NCBI RefSeq assembly: GCF_000003605.2
Contig: NW_003151782.1
Coordinates: forward strand, 171,545-184,067
Direction of reading: 5' to 3'
DNA length: 12,523 nucleotides
DNA from: Saccoglossus kowalevskii
Lineage: Eukaryota > Hemichordata > Enteropneusta > Harrimaniidae
A program made the translations under genes and the position numbers. The notes under the pieces were generated by a model. It was given only the letters and a program-made list of their open reading frames with translations, ran no database searches and had not been told where the DNA came from. Shown piece by piece: positions 1-9,145 of the stretch (positions within the stretch are counted from its first letter, which is position 1; the number at the start of each line of letters is the position of its first letter).

Positions 1-124
1 TATGTGTAACAATATTGAAATTTAAAACGACTGACTTGCAAAAAGAATGTCTTTCTGTGAATGAATGAATTAACAAACAGGCACAGACAAACAATTAACC
101 AACTGAATGAATGACGCTATATAC

Positions 125-237
125 CACAGAGCCAGGCAAGAAAGAAAACTTCCAATAACAGATAACCTTTAACATCTACCATTTGTCCAGCCACAATAGC
201 AATGACAGCAAGACCTAGATTCTGAATGGACTGCATA
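125..237 (-). CDS. MFSD1: MFSD1-like exon k (TM11; 3' end uncertain)
   Basis: The exon follows a GTTTTTCAG acceptor and reads MQSIQNLGLAVIAIVAGQMV, then DVKGYLLLEVFFLAWLC, matching TM11 and the start of TM12. I end it at 125, before GTATAT, because family members continue for roughly 40 more residues. If that weak donor is not used, the frame runs two more codons to a TAG at 119-117 and the protein would lack most of TM12. No further family match is visible in positions 1-124, so the terminal exon should lie to the left of the window. Confidence 0.85.
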
Positions 238-3200
238 CTGAAAAACAAACACACAAAAGATGAAAACTACCAAGATTTCAAGTACTTATCATCATATATG
301 TATGAATAATATTGAAATTATGCAGTTTCAATTATAATTAAATTTATAAATACAATTTATATTAAATTATAATAATTATAATACAAGACAAAATATTATG
401 CTGAAGATTTAGCATTTAAAAGTTACAAATTTGAGAATGTAGATGAAGTAGAATTAAGGCCAAGTAGATGAAGAGAATTATGTTCACTGATACAATAGTG
501 CTACACTATATAGATCAGAAGAAAAAACATATTAATATTGAAAAAATAAAGATATAAATGAAGTAATTACCATCCATACGCTGTTCCAAGCTGATTTTCA
601 GGTACGACAAATGCCACCAATGGCCATAATGCGCATGCTAATAAGGAATATGCCAGCCCCATAAGAACCTAGAAGTAAAATACAAAACATAGAATACATA
701 AATAGAAAGTGACTTACATTGAAGCAATCAAACAATGTATGGCCACCTCCACACATAAGGTTGTACATATAAACAATTAACCCCACTAAGGAATCAACAA
801 AACAAAAACAAAAAGAAAATCACTTTTCATATATTAAGTACCGATACTATCATACATGAAACATTTATATTCACACTATCCAGTTTTCACAAGATATAAT
901 CCTAAATTTAGGAACTAAATGCATCAATTGCCAGAAATATTTTTACTGAGTGGCCTGAACTATCTATTTCTCATCACTATACATTTTAAAAACTCAACCA
1001 GATGTGTTTAATGTTGTCCATCTAACTGTTTATTACCACTGATCGACAATCACAAAGAACTCATCACAATTCCAAGATCACTCATAAACACAATATCCTA
1101 TAATGACCTATACTTATTTCAAAATTACTACATATCTAACTCCGACATCAATCCAATATTTACTGTGTGGGGGTTTAGTGGTAATTTTAAAAGATTAGAT
1201 TTCACAGGGATATTTGCTCGGTTTTAATTCACTGGTTTGTGAAGTGAACAATATGGCTAACTGTGCATATTCAATGGGTTTTAATTTACTGGTAAATGCA
1301 TTTATAGCTGTCTGTGAAAAAGATAAAGATAAACTTAGTTATCAGAATCTCACGATATGGGGGGGGGGGACATAAAAACAGGATAAACAAAGGTTATAGT
1401 GTTGTATTTGCATCAAAACATCACATGGAATACTACAAACGCTGACGTTTTGTGGGAGATACATTCACGATGAATATACACATTTGATTAGTAGGGTCGA
1501 TTGTGATGATACATGTATCAGAATATCTCAACATATCAACTCTCTGAAAGATTGGTATATCAACATTCAGCTAAACATTGAATTTAAGTTCAAAATCTAA
1601 TCATTCAATTTATGACATTCGGTTGGCACCAATCACCCACATCGCGGAATCTCATAAAATTGTCTATTGATCGACAGATAACACAATGCTGAATTTTGTC
1701 GAAAAATAGATAACGTTTAACAATTTTTCATTGACACAGATTAACTAAGCAAATCATGTAATGTAATTTTCAAATATCTAGTGAACCAACTTTTTGTAAT
1801 TATTTGTTCTTTCAGACATGTGCTTTGCTGATCATAGTTGATTTATCCATGTATGTGTATTTCTATTGATGAGCACCTGATTTAAGTGTTGAAAATAAAT
1901 GAGTAAATAGTATCTTGAATCATTTTTTTTAAATACATGTATTTGTATCTCTATTTTAACAACTCTGAGAGTAGGCCTGTTTTTGTTGTTGTTGAACTTA
2001 CCATTGCAATGTATGGATTAAAAAATGAAAAAGCCAACATCATATGAGCTCCAAGTGTACATGTCACAGCAACAAATATCCAGAAAACATTTCTACCAGT
2101 TCTGTCTACAATGAAACCCAACACAGGAGAGGCTACAGCAGATAGAATATACACCAGGCTGTGTGAATATGAACACGATTTATTATCTTAAACTATCATA
2201 CATGAATGTGAAGTTCCTTTAACCCCATATTTGGAGACTCATATTTTTATCGCAACACATGTTACAAATTTTATTATGACGTTGTTTTTACAACTATTTA
2301 TAACCAGAAAGACAACTGTTTACAGTATATTTTTATGTACTTGACATTTAATCAAACAGAAAATACAGCAGTTTGTAAAGCTTGAACATTAAACAGTGCA
2401 AAAACTATGCATCACATTTGAACCATTATTTTATAAAATTCTATCCATTTTCAACAAAACATTCCATTAATTGCATAGCTATATGTAAATTGTATTCAAC
2501 ATGTGGAATTATTTAGTTTGAGACAAATTTAATACTTTTAAAAAATAATACCGATAATCTAAGATCATGGTCAACAAAATTGCATTTCCAGTTTTAAAAT
2601 TGAGTTTATGCAATATTTTGGTTCTCTCATCAACTATATATGAAGTGTTCGATGAATCTGTAAAATAGTTCTACTTTGCGGTATCCTTGTAATAACCTCA
2701 TATTATGTGTATGTTGCTTATAGTACTAACATAGACTTCACAGCTAAAGTATATCTCACTTTAATATCTAGAAATATTAATATGTTTGGCATTCAATTTC
2801 ATGGAAATTAAATAGCTTAACTGAATTACCATAACTATATAATTATATACATTTATTTCCAATAATCCAATTTTAATGGAATAGGCAATTTTAGATTTTA
2901 TTATTTATTATTCTTCAACAGTGCTACCTCCCCCCATGTAGCTTTACTTTTGGTTTGACCCAACATATGAAAGACATGCAGAATGTATTATTTAAGAAAA
3001 TGAAATAAATTCAATTGCAGAGATACTTAAGATGGGAAACCCATAATCAATACTTAAGTTGAACTGCATAGCGGAAATAATTCCAATATCTAAGAGTGTA
3101 ATCAGCACTCAAGTGAAATCGGAATATGAAGACAGTTCAATACCTCATAAAGGTGTAATCAGTCCTGGATTTCTAAGACAGATTTCAAGCGGTGTCAGTG

Positions 3201-6200
3201 AGGGAGCAAATCGCTCTCTTGTTAATATTGCAATTAGTATTGGGTACTATTTTCTTACCTGTTCACAGCACTTGCTTCATTCGGACTCAGGTCAAATTTC
3301 TCTTCAAAAAATACGCTGTAAACAGAATTAAACACTGAGTAAATTGAATAGTCAAGAAATATTAAACCCATCAGCTGCTGAAAGCTACCATGGATAGCCA
3401 GTATGAATGAAAAATATTGGCGTATGTAAGCAATGTGTTAAAACACACATATGAATTGAACAAATAACAAGTGTTTTCTTTATTATTAACATATGTGATA
3501 TTTAAAGTGGACGACGACAGCATAAAATTATGGGGTCATCAAACATATTTTAAAGAGTAAAAAAGCCAAGGATATATATCCAAGAAATCAACATTCAAAT
3601 TTTGAAAAAGTAACAGAAGAGTTACTTACACTCCAAGGTCAATAAAAGGGAAAATAGTGACGTAATAGGACACACATATGAAAAATATTAGCCATAATTC
3701 AGCTGGAAAGTGTTTAATATCAGTCAATGCTATAACCTCCCCTGTCAATGATAAAAAATGAAACATACACATGATGTAACAATATCATTATTCACTTTCT
3801 TTACATGCTAAATGAGTATGTAATGACTCAAATGAGAAAAAGACGTTTATGATTATATGAAAGTGTGACATGGTTTCAGAATGTTCGTTAGAATCACTTC
3901 TTGTTCACACTATGTCCACACAGAAAAGGTACACTATTAATATAAAAGAATAGCAGTGTTACCGGTTTTACTATCTTCCTTCTTTAATATTCGTGATGCT
4001 CTTTTATCAAAGAACGCCAACACAATGGCGCATATCAACGACAAAACGCACATCCCAGCACCTGTGACAAAACATAGAATAATGTAATAAGAATATAGCA
4101 CCCCAAGAACAATTGTTGCAATGCATTAAAATTGACACAATTATAATTTGACATAATAAAGCCACAAATTACACTAGCAACATATTGGAGGAAGGAGAGT
4201 TAAACTCTTTAAATTTATATATGGATTTGTTTGGATACTACATCACAAAACATTTGGAAGAATTACTTATGGAACCATGTAAGATTTGAATAATTAGAAA
4301 ATTGGATTAATGGGGTTTTACTTCATTGACATTGAAAAAATGTTAGATATTCATGAAGGCAGTATTCAGAGAAAGGCATTTTTCACATTAAAAATATACA
4401 ACTCATGTATTAAGTACAATTCTGAAAGATTCGAAAAGATTCACACCTGAAATTAATACAAAAGCAAAACAGAGCAATTTAAACATAATTTTGAATCACA
4501 TCATTCACCCCCACAATTGTATAATAAAGTATAGCTTGTATCCTCCAGATTCCCGTATAATTTGACTCACCGACCCAGAGAGCGATTCCCAGTACTCGAT
4601 ATCCTTCCCAACCAGTAGCATTACTGACTAAGTCGTATATAGGCCCCATTATATTCATATTCACTGTACTTCCCTGAAATAATATTTTATTTTATCGAAC
4701 AATGTTTGTAGAAATCGTACATATATACGCCAAATGCCAAATTTCATTACAAACAGACCAATTGGCAACATCATCAAAACAAAGCGCATTTTTAAAGAGG
4801 GCTGCACAAGGCAATTGTTAAATAAGGCGATATGTTGAAAATGATCCACTGCGCCAAAACAAATAATGATTATTGAACATTTCCTTTGTGAGATAACAGT
4901 AGAAATGAAAGTTCAACAAAGTATCCACATGTGTACGTACCACTCTAGAAAAACTTAGTTGAAGTCCAAACACCATATTTAGTTCTCTGTTTTTAAACCA
5001 ACTCACTGCATATGTATTCTGAGCCACAGCTAAATTCTCCCCACCAAGGCTATATAGACAGAAAGAAACTTATTTAAAACGTCACATACAAAAAATGCAA
5101 TTTGTCATATTTTGCAAGTACATGATATACTAGGCTATACTAGGTCATATGTGGAAACAAAACATGAGGTCACGGACCAAATTCGTGAGATAAATGTGAT
5201 ATTACATTGCAATGATAACAGAGTTAATTCATGGGACTCTAGAGAAAATTAAAGTAAAACATGATCTGTTCAATTAGCACACTTAATGGTGATTTTTGGA
5301 AACTCATGATAATTAAGCAATGCGTCAGGAACTATATTAAAAACAAAACAAAGGAAGCTTAGAAAAAACTCTAATGTGATAAAAGTATTAGAGACATATT
5401 TAAAATTAACTCAAAATTTAACATTAGCGTGACGACTAATATTGGCATGCTTATTCGAGATGCACAACATGATAACAATGGGATATGCAGTACTGAAGTT
5501 CATATCACTTACGGAAAATTAATTTTATTGTACATCTAGTGATGATTAATTCAGAAAAAAAACAGGGGAAAAGCGGAAACAAAAATTATTATGCAAATTA
5601 GGGAAACATTATGGATGTATTTAAATCCCAAACAAATTAGGTCATCACATTGTAATAGAGTAGTTAATTACTAGAGCTGTCAGATAAATTTTGTCAATCA
5701 TACAACTTTAAAGTTATTAAATTTACAATTTTCTTTTTCAAAAGCTTAGTGCCTTTTCAACCAACACATACTAGCACATGTATACAATCTGCAACTTAAT
5801 ACTTACCCAAATACAAATCTACCAGTACACATTACAATATAGCCAACATGTCCACCAAGACTTGCACCAAGAGCAAATATGCACTGAAAAAAAAATTAAG
5901 AAGTTTTTTTTCCACATTGATGTCTTTATTCATATAAAATGACCTATTTCAGGTAGATCATACAAACCACTGACTGAAAGTTTGCTGTTATTGTGAAATT
6001 ATGGTGAATATGCTTAGATTTAATTTTATCCCATTCAGGAGATTACAAATTAATACCAAGCTTATTGGACACCTACATACATGTATACACATGTATAGTA
6101 GTTATCAAAATTATATAAGTGAAATTTTTTTGTGTCTTCATGTCAATTTTGATAAATACAATGACATGCACTAATTACAGGAGAGAGTGATCAAATATGT

Positions 6201-8521
6201 AGGCTGTAAACATAACTCACCTGCCCTACAACCACTATACAGCTAAAGAGAATAGTTCCTAACCTACAAAGAAAAAAATCACACAACATTATTGATAAAT
6301 GCATTAAATAACTGCATAACGTACAAAGGCATGTACATACCGGTACATTGTTTATAGGATCAGCTGCACATTATATTTTTACATGATCTTGTTTTTGTAA
6401 TCACACATTATCAAGGTGCCTACAAATAGTTCTTACTAAAATAATTCAAAAAATAATATTCGTGACAATAGCAGATCCCTGCTTATCTCACAAACTTCTT
6501 TCATCTGCTTTACATTTTGAAATTCAAATAAAGCGCACTACATACATCGAAAAAAAGTATTTATTTTGCTGAAATGACTGGATAAAATCTGTTATTTACA
6601 CAGAAATTAAATGTAAACATAAAAAGTGGTGATGTGACTCTGCTGCCTGCAGATATATTATAATTCAACTATTTAAACCCTTTGAATGATAAATTTTGGT
6701 TATCTTTTACAAAATAAATCCACAATTTTTTCCATATTTTTCCCCAAAAATATTGATCAAGGTCTGTAGTCAATGAAAAATTACATGCATGTTCATTTTA
6801 TCCAAAGTTAATAAAGGCAGAAAGAAGGAGGAAGGAAACAAGTTCCTGACAAACAACACTAAAACAATACTTTTAAGAACATACATCATAGTCAGAGTAT
6901 AAATAGCTCGTTTTCAAAATCACCATATATCTAAATTGTGCAGAGTAACCCATCTTCGCCAGCCAAGGACCATTTAATTGGCCAAAGCCTCAACATTAAC
7001 CCTTGGCAGATTTCATTATATTTACTGTATGTCACACGCCCTCAAACAATTATAAGATTCATTTGGGCTCATTTGCATTATCAAAACTCATGATAGAAAT
7101 GACACATTACTTGGTAAAATTAAAATATTTTGTTCTATGAACGAGCTTACTGACAATCAAAAGAAAGCGCTTAGTGCTGTATCTCAATGGAATGATGTGT
7201 TTGTGGCAACAAAACCAGGATTGGGCAAGTCGATAAGTTATCAGTTTTGACAGTTTTGTCAGTTTACTAAAACATGGTTTGCACAAATATTTAGACATTC
7301 CATCATCTTCATCATTTTTGGAATGGAATAACAAATTTTGGAAACATGTCATTGAATATCTGTTCCGGTGCATCAGCACAAAGCATATACGCTGCCATTG
7401 TTTTAATCTATGATGATCCCATGACATATATGATACAGAAACGTGGCAGCGGCAGCTCCTTTACGTGCCCAATCAAATGACTCAATTCAAGTGCTGTGAA
7501 ATACAGATTTTCTTAACATGCACAGGTTCGTGGGCCAGTTATGAATGGCCGAATTTAGCGATATCTCATAGTAGTGACAATACTACAAAGAAGTTGAAAT
7601 TATTGATAAAAACCAAAGTTAAATTATACAGAGATACAGCAATGAATACAGAATATGATCATTGGGGTTCTATAACAAAATAACTGAAAAATCACCAAAA
7701 TCAACTAACCAATGTCTGTACATCACCCCAAGGTACCAAATTTTATTAACATCCACTCAGAAGCTACTTTTACACGGGCTGAATTGTGAAAACTATTACA
7801 CAAAATGGCTATTCAGTATGAACTGAAATGGCCTCCTAACTGATTATGTCTGCCAATTACTCCAAGGTAGGAACTAAATCTGATAAGAATTTTTTCAGAT
7901 TTTGCATATAGACACTGAAATATAAGAATGAACATGGACATTAGCTATAACATACATTGTAGCCCAAAAACTAATCATTTCTGTACATTACACCAAGATA
8001 TCTCGATACTAAATTTTATCAAAATCTGCTCTGAAGATTTTGCTATACACAGGTTGAAATGAGAAAATAAACATGCAAATTAGCTACTTGATATGCATGG
8101 AAATGGTGCCAAATCTAATTATGCCTGCAATGTATGCATGTATGTACCAAATTTGATCAAAATCCGCTAGAAGTTTTTGAGATTTTACTTATATAGACAG
8201 ACACACCAAACTCATTATTAAATGATATTCAATCTAAAATTGAAAAAAAAAAAGTTTATATGAAAAGGCAAAGCCAGCAGAGTGACAGCTTGGAAGTTAA
8301 GTTACGCTAGGGCAGCACTGTATATATTTACATACTAGTACTGTGTTTTTAGTTGAAACGTAAGAGCTGTCATGTAACAAAATCATGGTGACGACACTGT
8401 GAGCTTACCTAATTCCAAAGACGCTGTCAAGTAAAAATCCACCAAAGAAACAGAGTATAACATTCGGCCAAGAATAAAGCGAGTACATCATCATGAATTC
8501 ACTGGTACTTAAATCTAAGTC
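125..8521 (-). CDS. MFSD1: MFSD1-like lysosomal MFS transporter, 11 internal exons (partial gene)
   Basis: Eleven minus-strand exons join in phase: 8521-8409, 6263-6221, 5883-5807, 5049-4941, 4673-4571, 4061-3963, 3741-3630, 3315-3259, 2158-2002, 668-571 and 237-125. They give 1081 coding bases, about 360 residues. Every junction has AG before and GT after the exon, and no internal stop was met. The protein follows vertebrate MFSD1 closely in order and spacing: YSWPNVILCFFGGF (TM2), GRFVFG-LGGENLAVAQNTYAVSWF (TM4-5), GSTVNMNIMG, TYPE-A loops DSVFGIR and DRTGRN, and ENQLGTAYG (TM10-11). The vertebrate protein is a lysosomal dipeptide uniporter that works with the accessory protein GLMP; that role is family knowledge, not visible here. 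TM1 with the N-terminal sorting signal and TM12 are absent, so both gene ends lie outside the window or escaped recognition. Family assignment is very likely; orthology would need a phylogeny. Confidence 0.95.
571..668 (-). CDS. MFSD1: MFSD1-like exon j (TM10)
   Basis: The exon has 98 bp and reads VLMGLAYSLLACALWPLVAF, then VVPENQLGTAYG, an almost unaltered family block covering TM10 and the cytosolic loop that opens TM11. The acceptor is TTTTACTTCTAG. The donor is GTAATT, non-consensus at +5. Two bases (TG) are carried into exon k to make Cys, where vertebrate MFSD1 has Phe. Confidence 0.95.
1220..1293. repeat. Duplicated short motif GGTTTTAATTYACTGGT
   Basis: The 17-base motif occurs at 1220-1236 and 1277-1293 with one mismatch (C or T at position 11). 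Resemblance extends upstream through an ATATT word, giving roughly 27 related bases per copy with a 57-bp period. TTCACAG at 1201 and CTGTGAA near 1312-1318 bracket the pair in inverted orientation. This looks like the remains of a small repeat element; the family is not recognised. Confidence 0.5.
1359..1369. repeat. G11 homopolymer
   Basis: Eleven consecutive G stand in an AT-rich intron. On the transcribed strand of the MFSD1-like gene this is a C11 run. It may be length-variable, or a sequencing-sensitive point. Confidence 0.9.
2002..2158 (-). CDS. MFSD1: MFSD1-like exon i (TM8-TM9, second motif A)
   Basis: At 157 bp this is the longest exon. It reads LVYILSAVASPVLGFIVDRT, then GRNVFWIFVAVTCTLGAHMM and LAFSFFNPYIAM. 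The GFIVDRTGRN stretch is the second MFS motif A, between TM8 and TM9. The HMMLAF and NP-IAM words are specific to MFSD1. The acceptor is TATTCACACAG. The donor GTAAGT follows a phase-0 Met codon. Confidence 0.96.
2159..3258 (-). other. Intron between exons i and h (1100 bp)
   Basis: This is strongly AT-rich sequence with no recognised repeat, exon or RNA gene. It carries only a short C6 run near 2930. Confidence 0.8.
3259..3315 (-). CDS. MFSD1: MFSD1-like exon h (loop before TM8)
   Basis: This 57-bp exon carries VVFFEEKFDLSPNEASAVN, matching the family's VFF-EKF-- and A-A-N pattern between TM7 and TM8. The acceptor is TTCTGTTTACAG and the donor is GTAAGA. It receives two bases of a Val codon from exon g and leaves two bases of a Ser codon for exon i, so the frame is held on both sides. 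A plus-strand open frame over this interval is only its antisense shadow. Confidence 0.92.
3630..3741 (-). CDS. MFSD1: MFSD1-like exon g (TM7)
   Basis: The exon has 112 bp and starts with two bases that complete a Gly codon. It reads EVIALTDIKHFPAELW, then LIFFICVSYYVTIFPFIDLG. This covers the end of the central loop and TM7 with the conserved FPFI-LG ending. The vertebrate protein has Gly where this one has Asp in FPFIDLG. The acceptor is ATTGACAG and the donor is GTAAGT. Confidence 0.94.
3963..4061 (-). CDS. MFSD1: MFSD1-like exon f (TM6 and central cytosolic loop)
   Basis: The exon has 99 bp and reads GAGMCVLSLICAIVLAFF (TM6), then DKRASRILKKEDSKTG. The second part is the basic cytosolic loop that joins the two six-helix halves and contains the family's RIL-K-E--KTG pattern. 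The acceptor is TTTTGTCACAG. The donor GTAACA is weaker than its neighbours, but the phase (one base carried over) matches exon g. Confidence 0.92.
4062..4570 (-). other. Intron between exons f and e (509 bp)
   Basis: I see no repeat or coding signal here beyond short chance frames. Confidence 0.8.
4571..4673 (-). CDS. MFSD1: MFSD1-like exon e (TM5-TM6)
   Basis: The exon has 103 bp and starts GSTVNMNIMGPIYD, an MFSD1 signature. It continues through LVSNATGWEGYRVLG to IALWVG. The NAT triplet is an N-glycosylation sequon and falls where the loop before TM6 is expected; use of that site is untested. The acceptor is ATTTCAG and the donor is GTGAGT. The exon ends with the first base of a Gly codon completed by exon f. 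Confidence 0.93.
4941..5049 (-). CDS. MFSD1: MFSD1-like exon d (TM4-TM5, most conserved block)
   Basis: The exon has 109 bp. It contains LGGENLAVAQNTYAVSWF, then KNRELNMVFGLQLSFSRV, the strongest family match in the window. The acidic Glu and the Arg of FSRV lie in the part of the transporter that lines the central cavity in MFS folds; whether they contact substrate here is inference. The acceptor is TGTCTATATAG. The donor is G-GTACGT, an allowed but less common donor that sits in a repeated GTAC context, so the exact boundary is chosen by phase with exon e. Confidence 0.95.
5050..5806 (-). other. Intron between exons d and c (757 bp)
   Basis: This is AT-rich sequence with no recognised element. 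Confidence 0.8.
5807..5883 (-). CDS. MFSD1: MFSD1-like exon c (TM3 end, start of TM4)
   Basis: The exon has 77 bp and begins in phase 0 after a TTTTTTTTTCAG acceptor. It ends with two bases of a Gly codon before GTAAGT. It reads CIFALGASLGGHVGY, then IVMCTGRFVFG. The GRFVFG motif opens TM4 and is a family hallmark. The lumenal turn between TM3 and TM4 (GASLGGHVGY) is less conserved than the rest. Confidence 0.93.
6221..6263 (-). CDS. MFSD1: MFSD1-like exon b (43-bp exon, start of TM3)
   Basis: This very short exon completes the split Arg codon of exon a and reads LGTILFSCIVVVGQ, matching the TM3 start of MFSD1. The acceptor is a T-rich tract ending TTTGTAG and the donor is GTGAGT. Its length (1 + 42 bases) preserves the frame into exon c. 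The assignment rests on phase, splice sites and the close match to the family at this exact place. Confidence 0.92.
7137..7248 (+). pseudogene. RecQ-family helicase N-terminal fragment (decayed)
   Basis: From the ATG at 7137 the plus strand reads MNELTDNQKKALSAVSQWND, then VFVATKPGLGKSISYQF, then TGA (7248-7250). This is the entry of a RecQ-type ATPase domain: the L-D-Q--AL word, the DVFV strand and a Walker A loop of the form PxGxGKS followed by YQ. The Lys of GKS is kept. The Thr usual after the Pro in RecQ Walker A (PTGFGKS) is replaced by Gly, and Lys sits before the Pro. The frame also reads upstream through ITERNDTLL-like residues without a family match. With only about 37 residues and a stop straight after motif I, it cannot be functional. 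It is probably a broken copy of a multicopy RecQ-like gene or element, antisense to the host gene. Confidence 0.6.
7237..7413 (+). other. Unassigned open frame of 58 codons beside the helicase fragment
   Basis: Just after the helicase motif, a different plus frame stays open from 7237 to the TGA at 7411. It contains SFVSLLKHGLHKYLDIPSSS and later FLEWNNKFWKHVIEYLF. The residue mix looks protein-like, with amphipathic helices and several Trp, but I do not recognise the family. A distant likeness to a RUN-type alpha-helical segment came to mind and is not firm. There is no start codon or splice signal I trust. It may be part of the same broken insertion as the helicase piece, or chance. Confidence 0.25.
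7712..8210 (+). repeat. Four diverged tandem units of about 131-144 bp
   Basis: Related unit starts lie at 7712 (ATGTCTGTACATCACC), 7846 (ATGTCTGCCAATTACTCC), 7977 (ATTTCTGTACATTACACC) and 8121 (ATGCCTGCAATGTATGC), each preceded by a CTAAYNAT-like word. Within each unit the start is followed by a tACyAAAttttatcaAAatcngct-like core, then an AGATTTT-like word, a TATAGACAC/TATACACAG word and, in units 2 and 3, a CATG-A-ATTAGCT word. The fourth unit ends in ATAGACAGACACACC, with an A12-like tract at about 8245. Many invertebrate short interspersed repeats have a similar caaatttcatcaaaatc...gacagacagac ending. The family is not named here. Confidence 0.7.
8409..8521 (-). CDS. MFSD1: MFSD1-like exon a (TM2, motif A loop)
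   Basis: This is the most upstream exon recognised, 113 bp, entering in phase 0 and leaving with two bases of a codon. The acceptor is a pyrimidine-rich TTTCTTGCTGTCTAG and the donor is GTAAGC. The peptide runs DLDLSTSEF, then a run of Met, then YSWPNVILCFFGGFLLD and SVFGIR. It corresponds to the end of the first lumenal loop, TM2 and the conserved MFS motif A loop between TM2 and TM3. The preceding exon should encode TM1 and a YDNPAALQ-like stretch. I looked for that on the minus strand up to position 12523 and did not find it. Confidence 0.93.
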
Positions 8522-8799
8522 CTAGACAGCAAGAAAGACAATGAATATGTTAATTTATTTTAAAACGTACACAAACAAAAGCAAAATACATCACAAAAAG
8601 ACAAAAACAGATCTAAAATACTATCAGCATCCTTTATCCTATGTTTTTGTCATATTACCTAAAGTGTGCATGGAATCATGGGAATAATCTGTGTGTCATA
8701 AAGTTGATTGACAGGTCATACTTGTTTACCACCCTGAAAGGACAATTTGAATCTACCAGGTGTACTTGTGATTTAAGTAACAAAAAGATGTTTATGATC

Positions 8800-9060
8800 T
8801 ACTGACTTGCCTACGTGAGACTGCTGCTAGCAAAAACACATTCTGATTGGCTCATGTGGAAACCCAGGTGGTGCCTCTGAATCTGTATTTCATTTCCAGT
8901 ATTATTGTCTTGTCTACCAAATACTAGCAGTGAAAGAATCCCCTGACCAGTGTGAGTTCTGTGGGTGGCTCTCTCAATTGCAATAAGCAGGCATTTCACT
9001 GACATTTTTGTGTCAGAAGTAGGATCCCAACCCATGCCTACGTCGTGTCCCGTCATCAAG
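8800..9060 (-). repeat. Possible tRNA-derived SINE-like element
   Basis: On the minus strand, GGTTGGGATCC at 9032-9022 resembles a pol III box B (GGTTCGANTCC) with two mismatches. It is framed by GTAGG and CCTAC, which could pair. Downstream come a CTGACA/TGTCAG hairpin (8999-9016) and moderately GC-richer sequence down to about 8810, unlike the surroundings. The stretch happens to stay open for 102 codons on the minus strand, but the peptide matches nothing I know. I saw no clear box A, poly-A tail or target duplications, so the SINE call is tentative. Confidence 0.3.
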
Positions 9061-9145
9061 ACTGAACATGGCACATTTTCAGACCAATAATCAGCATCAA
9101 CTGCCAATAAATTTCTCAAATTTACAAAATATTGTAACAGTAATT

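Larger units (their letters stand above)
669..2001 (-). other. Intron between exons j and i (1333 bp)
   Basis: This is AT-rich non-coding sequence with no exon-like frame. It contains two copies of a 17-base motif (1220-1236 and 1277-1293) and a G11 run at 1359-1369, listed separately. Nothing else stands out. Confidence 0.8.
6264..8408 (-). other. Intron between exons b and a (2145 bp), repeat-bearing
   Basis: This is the longest intron of the visible gene. It holds a helicase fragment (7137-7248), an unassigned open frame (7237-7413) and a tandem repeat block (7712-8210), listed separately. The part from 6264 to about 6950 is plain AT-rich sequence. Confidence 0.8.

Noticed and set aside
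598-786. A 62-codon minus-strand open frame
   Set aside because: It overlaps exon j in the wrong frame; the exon-j frame carries the conserved transporter sequence.
3059-3331. A 90-codon plus-strand open frame
   Set aside because: It lies partly antisense to exon h of the MFSD1-like gene and otherwise in intron, and its peptide resembles nothing known.
7107-7427. A 106-codon minus-strand open frame
   Set aside because: It is the antisense shadow of the plus-strand RecQ fragment and the adjoining open frame. The plus-strand reading has recognisable motifs and the minus one does not.
7465-7683. A 72-codon plus-strand open frame
   Set aside because: No family features, low complexity of function, and no splice or promoter context. 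It is probably chance.
8811-9119. A 102-codon minus-strand open frame as a gene
   Set aside because: The peptide has no recognisable family, and the frame overlaps a box-B-like, repeat-looking block. It has no splice link to neighbouring exons and is best explained as a repeat that is open by chance.
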